NCBI RefSeq assembly: GCF_025995235.1
Contig: NZ_BAPT01000040.1
Location: 205,636-269,635, forward strand
DNA: 64,000 nt
Direction of reading: 5' to 3'
Origin: Ameyamaea chiangmaiensis
Lineage (GTDB): Bacteria; Pseudomonadota; Alphaproteobacteria; Acetobacterales; Acetobacteraceae
Below the pieces are notes generated by a model. The model did no database searches. It saw nothing but the letters and a program-made list of their open reading frames with translations, and was not told the origin of the DNA. This document shows positions 58,458 to 64,000 of this stretch, piece by piece. Made by a program: the position numbers and the translations under genes. Each line of letters begins with the position of its first letter. Position 1 is the first letter of the stretch.

Positions 58458-60773
58458 TCAGAACTCCGCGCTGATCGTGCCGAAATACTGGCGCGGCGCG
58501 CCGGCCAGAAGGGACTGATAATCGCCCGACATCGGGTTTCCGTTTTCGCCCATTTGCGAAATATAGCTGGTATTGATCAGGTTATAGATATTGAAGTCGA
58601 ACGTCAGGTTGTGCAGGACACCGTGGTCGCCGAACCGGTAGCGCGCGCCAAGGCTGGTCATCCAGAATCCGGGCACGGACGTGTCGTTGGTGTAGCTGAA
58701 ATAGCGGCGTGAGATGTAATTCGCGTCGAAGTGAACCTCAGCCTGATGGAATTGATACGTCACGTTCGATTTGAACATGAACTGGGGATAATTGACGACG
58801 TATTTCCCCTTCAGGTCATACACGGTGCCCTGGCTGTTGATATTATTGCCATAGACAGAGTGGTTGTAGCTGAAACTGTTGGTCAGGCTGAGTCCATGAA
58901 ATGGCCGCACCGTCAGCGAGATGTCCGCGCCATACATGCTGACGCTGCCGACATTGAGCACCGTCGTGACAGGCTGGATGATCGTTCCGGCGGCAAGTGA
59001 CTGCAGGCGATTGCTGAAGTCGGCGTGATAGAGGTTGAGCGAGCCCACCACCCGGGGCGTGGTGTAGCGATAGCCGATCGCATAAACCCAGTCGGTTTCG
59101 GGCTTGATGGTTTTCTGCAACTGCCGGAATGTTTCCTGGTTCGACACGCCCCATGCCGTTCCAAGCTGATACCCGCCGTAACTATACGCGCGCATGTTCT
59201 TGGCGATATCGACATACACTTCGTGATGCGGCAGGAGACGCCACTCGATATTGAAATGGGGCAGCGCGGCGGCCGACGACGTCAGACTTCCGTTCGGCAA
59301 TTCGGCCTGCCCGTTGTAATCGATATTATTATAGGTCGTACCCCCGGCCGTTGTGACCAGCAGAGAGCGGAAGCCCGCGCGCAGCGTCAAGGTCGGCAAC
59401 GGACGGTATGTATCCTGAAGGTGAAACTGAAACGTATTGGTGTTGTAGCCCATGCCCCAGTTCTGCTGAAACGGCGTTCCGAAATTCCCGCTCATGGGAT
59501 CGATGGGGGCGCCTTCGCCGAGCACCGGCTCTGCGTACTGAAATTCGTTGATCGTGTAGTGATTGTTTTCATACCACACGCCGCCCTCGATCGAATTGTG
59601 CGCAATGTCGTAACGCAGGGCCGAGGTGAAGCCGTAACGCTGGTTCTGCGCGAAGATAATCTGGTCGGACAGCGGCGCGCCGTTGGGTGAAGCGGTGTAG
59701 GGACTGGTCCATGTGCCATAGTGATGTTCCGACTGCCCGTACACCACGCTGGTCCAATTGAGACGGTCCGTCAGGGCGAGATCGAGGTTCAGACCACCGA
59801 GATAGTCGCTGACATGCGTGACGCCCTCATAATACGAGACGTCGATCGCATCGTCGAAGCCGGCAAGGCCGGAATCGAATTGGCCGTTGGCGGCATTATA
59901 CGCCTTGGCATAGTTCGGAAAGTAATAATCCTGGTGATAGCCCAGCGCATGGATCATCGCGAGCGACTGGTCGGCGTAGTTGAACTGCGTTGCATCGTTC
60001 CAGGTAAAGAAGGCGCTCAACTTGCTGGAATGTCCGATCGGTTGAAGAACTTTTGCGTTTACCATCTGACCGAACTGCTCGCCATCGCCCTTCCATTTCA
60101 TCCCGTCCGAGCGCGCGTATGAGACGTAAAAGCGTGTCCCGCTGGGCGTCAGCTTTCCGCTGTCCAGACGCACGAAGGTGCGAAAAGAGTCGTTGCTGCC
60201 GAACATCTGGGAGATCTTCGCACCGGCCTTTTCCTTCGGATCGGAGGAGAACATCTGGATCCCGCCGCCCAGCGCGGTCGTGGCCGGCATATCGACGGCA
60301 CCCGCGCCTTCGGACACCGACATGTACGCGATATTGTCGGGCGCAATCGCAAAACTCGAACTCTGTCCATTATACGTGTAGTATTCCTGAGAGCCGAGTG
60401 GCACGCCATCCAGCGTCATGCCGATCTGCGATTGGGAAAAACCGCGCAGGTAAAGGCTGGAACCCCACGAATCATTACCGAGAGGGTCGTCGGAGACGAA
60501 GTTGATGCCGGGCATCTGGCCAAGCATTTTCATCGGGCTCGTCCCGGCAACGAATTGTTCCATACTGGCCTGCGTCATCTGCCGTACAGACCCGTGGGAG
60601 ACATGCAACCCGGTGACCGCAACGGTCTCGGCGGTCGGGGGCGGCCGCGTTGCCGGCGCACCCGTGGTTTTTCGCGGTGGCGTATGATGCCTGATCGTGG
60701 CAGCTGCCGCACCGCCGGTCAGGAGAGACAGGGTGCTGGCGGTTGCCATAAGGCGGAACAGCACAAGACGCAT
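58458..60773 (-). CDS. TonB-dependent outer-membrane receptor
   Basis: 771 residues. A signal peptide (RLVLFRLMATASTLSLLTG) ends near GAAAA, a short proline/threonine-rich stretch follows, then the plug domain (about residues 50-175) with GINFVSDDPLGNDSW, LYLRGFSQSQIGMTLDGVPLG and the barrel, ending in the aromatic GTISAEF. No N-terminal signalling (STN) domain is present, so it is not a FecA-type regulator. Ligand unknown: siderophore, vitamin or oligosaccharide. ATG 60773 follows GAGAGGGA at eight bases. Energy would come from a TonB such as that at 22259-23401. It converges with galM. Confidence 0.93.
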   Translation of the reverse strand: MRLVLFRLMATASTLSLLTGGAAAATIRHHTPPRKTTGAPATRPPPTAETVAVTGLHVSHGSVRQMTQASMEQFVAGTSPMKMLGQMPGINFVSDDPLGNDSWGSSLYLRGFSQSQIGMTLDGVPLGSQEYYTYNGQSSSFAIAPDNIAYMSVSEGAGAVDMPATTALGGGIQMFSSDPKEKAGAKISQMFGSNDSFRTFVRLDSGKLTPSGTRFYVSYARSDGMKWKGDGEQFGQMVNAKVLQPIGHSSKLSAFFTWNDATQFNYADQSLAMIHALGYHQDYYFPNYAKAYNAANGQFDSGLAGFDDAIDVSYYEGVTHVSDYLGGLNLDLALTDRLNWTSVVYGQSEHHYGTWTSPYTASPNGAPLSDQIIFAQNQRYGFTSALRYDIAHNSIEGGVWYENNHYTINEFQYAEPVLGEGAPIDPMSGNFGTPFQQNWGMGYNTNTFQFHLQDTYRPLPTLTLRAGFRSLLVTTAGGTTYNNIDYNGQAELPNGSLTSSAAALPHFNIEWRLLPHHEVYVDIAKNMRAYSYGGYQLGTAWGVSNQETFRQLQKTIKPETDWVYAIGYRYTTPRVVGSLNLYHADFSNRLQSLAAGTIIQPVTTVLNVGSVSMYGADISLTVRPFHGLSLTNSFSYNHSVYGNNINSQGTVYDLKGKYVVNYPQFMFKSNVTYQFHQAEVHFDANYISRRYFSYTNDTSVPGFWMTSLGARYRFGDHGVLHNLTFDFNIYNLINTSYISQMGENGNPMSGDYQSLLAGAPRQYFGTISAEF

Positions 60774-61231
60774 GATCGTATCCCTCTCAGCCCGATGGCT
60801 CTTGGGGTTGCGCGCTCCCGGCTGTTGAACAGGCATTCAATCCGTTCACCTGCTGCGACGCCGTTTCGCTTTGACCGTTTGATTGTCGATAGGTGGATCG
60901 TTGCAAATCCATTGCGAAAGCGACATGTAATTGAAGCAACGCGCCGTAATATGACGATTTATGGTGGGATATGTCTTTTCGGCAGCATGGTGGCCGTTGA
61001 ATGGACGGTCAAATTAACCGAACCGGACAGTGGGTATCGCAGTGTATCGACTGGCATCGCGGGCGGCTCGCGCGGCTGGCTGCATACGTGCCCGTCCAGA
61101 ATCGGAATGGAACCGCCCCTGTCGATGTGAGTAACGTCGGCGTGATTGAAAGACTGCGGCGGATTGCGATACGGGCTGTTGCCTCGTCGTGATATGTGAT
61201 CGGTTCGTCGTGTCTGACGACAGGAGATAAA
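60774..61231. other. Divergent intergenic region upstream of the receptor and the lipoprotein gene
   Basis: 458 bases, more AT-rich in the middle (about 60880-60990) than most of the window. I looked for Fur-like and other palindromes upstream of the receptor and saw none that stands out. The promoters of both flanking genes must lie here. Confidence 0.35.
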
Positions 61232-61804
61232 ATGAGTTTTCGCGTACGCCGTATTGCCCTCTCGGGCATGGTCTGTGTCGTTCTATCCGGATGTGGCTAT
61301 CAGGATTCACGCGTCGCCCATCATGCGCAGTTCTCGATGATCGGCATGAGCGTAAACGACCTTCAGGCCTGCGCCGGTATTCCCGAAAAAACGGCGACGC
61401 TGAACCCGCACACCAAGCTGATGCAATACAGCTACAAGCCCTCGGCAACCGGAAGTTTCTCGATCAGCCCGCTTAATCTGGCCACGGTGAGTTTCGGGGG
61501 CACCGGGGCTCTGTGCCAGATGATGGTCCGTGTCGTCGACGATCAGGTCACCGAGGTTCACTACACCGGCGACGACGACGAAATGATCGGGACCGACGGC
61601 GTGTGCTCGTCGGTCGTGCGGGGATGTGTGCGGCAGCCTGAATCCACGTCCGCCAAAGTGAAAGGGGGCCTGTTCGGCCCCGTCTCCGCGTTCCATTCCC
61701 CGGCGATTCCGGCACAGTCGGCCAACTCCGTATACAACCTGCCGCTCAAAGGCGATGCGGCGGCCGGCGCCCCGGCGGCAGCGGTCGCAGCGACGGCGCA
61801 CTGA
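61232..61804 (+). CDS. Lipoprotein of unknown function
   Basis: 190 residues from ATG 61232, with CAGGAG six bases upstream. The signal peptide ends in a lipobox (VVLSGCGYQ), so Cys21 is probably lipid-modified. The mature part has GMSVNDLQACAGIPEK, a small SmpA/BamE-like block often seen in outer-membrane lipoproteins, cysteines at CQMMVRV and VCSSVVRGCVR that could form disulfides, and a low-complexity alanine-rich tail. The family is not known to me. It is isolated: the receptor gene diverges on one side and pdxJ converges on the other. Confidence 0.75.
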   Translation: MSFRVRRIALSGMVCVVLSGCGYQDSRVAHHAQFSMIGMSVNDLQACAGIPEKTATLNPHTKLMQYSYKPSATGSFSISPLNLATVSFGGTGALCQMMVRVVDDQVTEVHYTGDDDEMIGTDGVCSSVVRGCVRQPESTSAKVKGGLFGPVSAFHSPAIPAQSANSVYNLPLKGDAAAGAPAAAVAATAH

Positions 61805-61834
61805 CCGGCCGGGCCGCCGCCCCGCGCCAGTCGA

Positions 61835-62569
61835 TCACACGCGGGCGGCGGCGATCTCGGCCTTCATGCGGGTGATGACGGCGGGCAGGCCATCGAAAAT
61901 CGCCTGTCCAATCAGGAAATGCCCGATATTGAGTTCGGCCACGTCGGCCAGTGCAGCGATCGGACGCACATTGTCGAACGTCAGCCCATGACCGGCGTGC
62001 ACCTCCAGCCCCAGGGACGCCGCCAGAACGGCGCCCTCGGCGAGCCGTGCCAGTTCGCCGTCACGTCCTTCGGCATAGGCGCCGGTGTGCAGTTCGACGA
62101 CAGCCGCGCCCGCTTCGGCAGAGGCGATGATCTGCGCCGGTTCGGGGTCGATGAACAACGAAACCCGAATACCGGCGTCGGCCAGTGTACGCACCTGTTG
62201 CGGCAGCGTCGCGGACAGGCCAAGCACATCCAGCCCGCCTTCGGTCGTCACTTCGGCGCGCCGTTCGGGCACGATGCAGCATGCGTGCGGTGTGTGCCGC
62301 AGGGCGATGGCGACCATTTCCTGCGTCGCGGCCATTTCGAGGTTGATCGGCGCGGTCAGGGCCGTGACCATGCGCTGCACGTCCGCATCGCGGATGTGGC
62401 GTCGGTCTTCGCGCAGATGCAGGGTGACGCCATCCGCCCCGGAGCGGACGGCCAGAAGCGCGGCCTCGACCGGGTCCGGGTGCTCGCCCCCGCGCGCATT
62501 TCGCACGGTCGCGACATGGTCGATATTGACGCCCAGACGGGGCAGGGGTGTGTGGGAGGGCAGGTTCAT
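61835..62569 (-). CDS. pdxJ: Pyridoxine 5'-phosphate synthase
   Basis: 244 residues. PdxJ marks are LGVNIDHVATVRNARGG, GADGVTLHLREDRRHI, NLEMAATQEMV, CIVPERRAEVTTEGG, VSLFIDPEP, and ELHTGAYAE with the closing GHGLTFDNV and ELNIGHFLIGQAIF. It condenses 1-deoxyxylulose 5-phosphate with the PdxA product to pyridoxine 5'-phosphate. The ATG overlaps the stop of pdxA (ATGA at 62566-62569), so the two consecutive steps are made from one message. Confidence 0.97.
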   Translation of the reverse strand: MNLPSHTPLPRLGVNIDHVATVRNARGGEHPDPVEAALLAVRSGADGVTLHLREDRRHIRDADVQRMVTALTAPINLEMAATQEMVAIALRHTPHACCIVPERRAEVTTEGGLDVLGLSATLPQQVRTLADAGIRVSLFIDPEPAQIIASAEAGAAVVELHTGAYAEGRDGELARLAEGAVLAASLGLEVHAGHGLTFDNVRPIAALADVAELNIGHFLIGQAIFDGLPAVITRMKAEIAAARV

Positions 62570-63558
62570 GGCGGGCTCCGATGGGCAGTCATGGACGTGG
62601 CGAGACGCAGCGCGGCGATAAGGCTGTCCGGTCGGGCGATGCCGCGCCCGGCAATGTCGAAGGCGGTGCCGTGATCCGGCGAGGTCCGGATGATCGGCAG
62701 GCCGAGCGTGACATTGACGCCGTTGTCCATATCGAGCGTCTTGAGTGGAATCAGGGCCTGATCGTGATACATGCAGATCGCGGCATCATAGTCCGCTCGT
62801 GCGGTCGGGGTGAACATCGTATCGGGCGGCCAGGGCCCCGTGACGTCAATCCCGTCCTGCCGGAGGCGCGACAGGGCGGGCAGGATGATCGCCTCTTCCT
62901 CCGTGCCCATCAGGCCGCCTTCACCGGCATGCGGGTTCAGGCCGGCAACCGCCAGACGCGGTGAAGGCAGGCCAAAGTCCCGGCGCAGTGCATGATGGGT
63001 GGTGCGCGCAACACGCACGATCTCGTCCACGCGCAACTGGTCCAGCGCCGTGCGCAGCGAGACGTGAATGGTGACCGGCACCACGCGCAGCGAAGGGCCG
63101 GCCAGCATCATGACCTCATGCCCCGGAACGCCGCAGAGGTCCGCGAGAAATTCCGTGTGGCCCGGGTAGATGAAACCGCCCTGGCGCAGGACGTATTTGT
63201 TGATCGGGTTGGTGACAACGCCACCTGTGGCTCCCGCCTGCGCCGCTGCCACGGCGCGCGCGATGCTGTCGATGATCGCCGGTGCGTGCGCCGGGTTTCC
63301 GACGCCGGGCTGAACAGGGTCCGTCAGGCGTATGCCCTGCATTACCGGGATGGCATCCGGCCAGACCGCCCAAGCCTGATCTGGCGTTGCGATGACCTTG
63401 TGAGGCGCATCCTTCGGCAGGGACGCCGGATCACCGAACAGCACGAAGGCCTCTGCGGGCGTCTGACGCAGGGCGTGCCAGGCAGCGTAGGTGAGCTCCG
63501 GGCCGATCCCGGCCGGGTCGCCCATCGTCAGGCCGATCGGCGGCCGCCCGGTCATCAT
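62566..63558 (-). CDS. pdxA: 4-Hydroxythreonine-4-phosphate dehydrogenase
   Basis: 330 residues. PdxA features: IGLTMGDPAGIGPEL at the start, VVTNPINKYVLRQGG, YPGHTEFLADLCG (metal-binding histidine), GLNPHAGEGGLMGTEE and DAAICMYHDQALIPLK (metal histidine), with VTLGLPIIRTSPDHGTAFD near the end. It oxidises 4-phosphohydroxy-threonine with NAD+, giving the amino-ketone used by PdxJ. Overlaps by ATGA with both the upstream M20 peptidase (63555-63558) and pdxJ, making a three-gene unit. Confidence 0.97.
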   Translation of the reverse strand: MMTGRPPIGLTMGDPAGIGPELTYAAWHALRQTPAEAFVLFGDPASLPKDAPHKVIATPDQAWAVWPDAIPVMQGIRLTDPVQPGVGNPAHAPAIIDSIARAVAAAQAGATGGVVTNPINKYVLRQGGFIYPGHTEFLADLCGVPGHEVMMLAGPSLRVVPVTIHVSLRTALDQLRVDEIVRVARTTHHALRRDFGLPSPRLAVAGLNPHAGEGGLMGTEEEAIILPALSRLRQDGIDVTGPWPPDTMFTPTARADYDAAICMYHDQALIPLKTLDMDNGVNVTLGLPIIRTSPDHGTAFDIAGRGIARPDSLIAALRLATSMTAHRSPP

Positions 63559-64000
63559 GATGCCAGAGCGTCGAGCACGCGGACCCAGGCACGAATCCCT
63601 TTGTGGAAGCTGGCGAGATCGTATTTCTCATTCGGCGCATGGATGCGGTCGTCATCCAGTGCGAACCCGATCAGCAACGTGTCCATACCAAGTACCTCGC
63701 GCAGGTCGGAGACGACAGGGATCGACCCGCCACCGCCGATCACCACGGCGCGGTTGGGCGCCCACTCCGCGCTCAGCGCGCCCAGCGCGGCGTCCATGAA
63801 CGGGCCGTCAGGCGGCAACGCGATGCCCGTGGAGCCGCCGTGCGGGGTGAACCGCGCCCGGCAGTCGGACGGAAGTGCCGCGTTCACATGCGCGCGGAAC
63901 GCCGCGCGGATGCGCTCGGGATCCTGGCCGGGCACCAGCCGGAACGACACCTTGGCCGTCGCGCGGGCGGGCAAAACCGTCTTGAAGCCCTCACCCTCAT
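63555..64000 (-). CDS. M20-family peptidase, C-terminal part (runs off the window)
   Basis: At least 147 residues; the frame continues past the right edge, where it reads EGEGFKTVLPARATAKVSFRLVPGQDP, the lid or dimerisation domain of M20 metallopeptidases. The C terminus holds GGGGSIPVVSDLREVLG and the final metal histidine in RIHAPNEKYDL. Relatives are dipeptidases or acyl-amino-acid deacylases (ArgE/DapE/CPG2 superfamily). The catalytic N-terminal metal site is outside the window, so the substrate is unknown. Its stop overlaps the pdxA start (ATGA). Confidence 0.88.
   Translation of the reverse strand, partial: EGEGFKTVLPARATAKVSFRLVPGQDPERIRAAFRAHVNAALPSDCRARFTPHGGSTGIALPPDGPFMDAALGALSAEWAPNRAVVIGGGGSIPVVSDLREVLGMDTLLIGFALDDDRIHAPNEKYDLASFHKGIRAWVRVLDALAS

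Overview
The window is high-GC, gene-dense bacterial chromosome that reads as an acetic acid bacterium (Alphaproteobacteria, Acetobacteraceae). The clues are a transaldolase/glucose-6-phosphate isomerase fusion gene inside a pentose-phosphate cluster, a phosphoketolase-acetate kinase pair, a GatCAB amidotransferase operon, and a single-gene tri-haem cytochrome c peroxidase of the YhjA type. Genus cannot be fixed from the sequence alone. I see no integrase, transposase, phage gene, CRISPR array or rRNA; the one RNA gene is tRNA-Ser(GCT).

Layout. 1-6.4 kb: end of a GNAT gene, tri-haem peroxidase, Smr protein, RuvX, gatCAB, tRNA-Ser. 6.4-6.9 kb: about 500 bases without a supportable gene. 6.9-10.8 kb: a GntR regulator divergent from a kinase / class III aminotransferase-type PLP enzyme / short-chain dehydrogenase operon, with a perfect 9+1+9 inverted repeat overlapping the shared promoter. 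11-17.2 kb: a metallophosphoesterase, a D-lactate/glycolate-type FAD oxidase, and a divergent NCS1 permease / DUF1028 / MFS operon. 17.3-20.9 kb: acetate kinase then phosphoketolase (minus strand). 21-25.4 kb: nitroreductase, then a minus-strand group (quinone oxidoreductase, esterase, TonB, YidB-like). 25.5-32.5 kb: CLC channel, NhaP antiporter, small basic protein, hisC, ankyrin protein, metallo-beta-lactamase-fold hydrolase.

32.8-44.4 kb is the metabolic heart: tkt, tal-pgi fusion, gnd, zwf, two tandem HAD phosphatases, pgl, rpiA and gntK, all on the plus strand, with hairpins or a clear terminator between the first four and overlapping or closely spaced genes after zwf. Together they encode gluconate phosphorylation, the oxidative branch and most of the non-oxidative branch of the pentose phosphate pathway; with phosphoketolase and acetate kinase at 17-21 kb, sugar phosphates can be drained to acetyl phosphate, acetate and ATP.

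44.5-50 kb: a co-directional run of GNAT, nitrilase-fold amidohydrolase, NTF2-like protein, YfhO-like membrane protein and a lipoprotein cyclase-family hydrolase. 50-60.8 kb is accessory carbohydrate and uptake territory: sugar porter, methyltransferase, orphan THI5-like binding protein, a PhyH-type dioxygenase with an SDR, a LacI regulator, secreted aldose 1-epimerase and a TonB-dependent receptor. 61.2-64 kb: a lipoprotein, then the vitamin B6 genes pdxA and pdxJ coupled to an M20 peptidase that runs off the edge.

Most promising for novelty: the GntR-controlled kinase/PLP enzyme/SDR operon with its visible operator, the paired HAD phosphatases locked into the pentose-phosphate operon, and the GNAT-nitrilase-NTF2 translationally coupled set.
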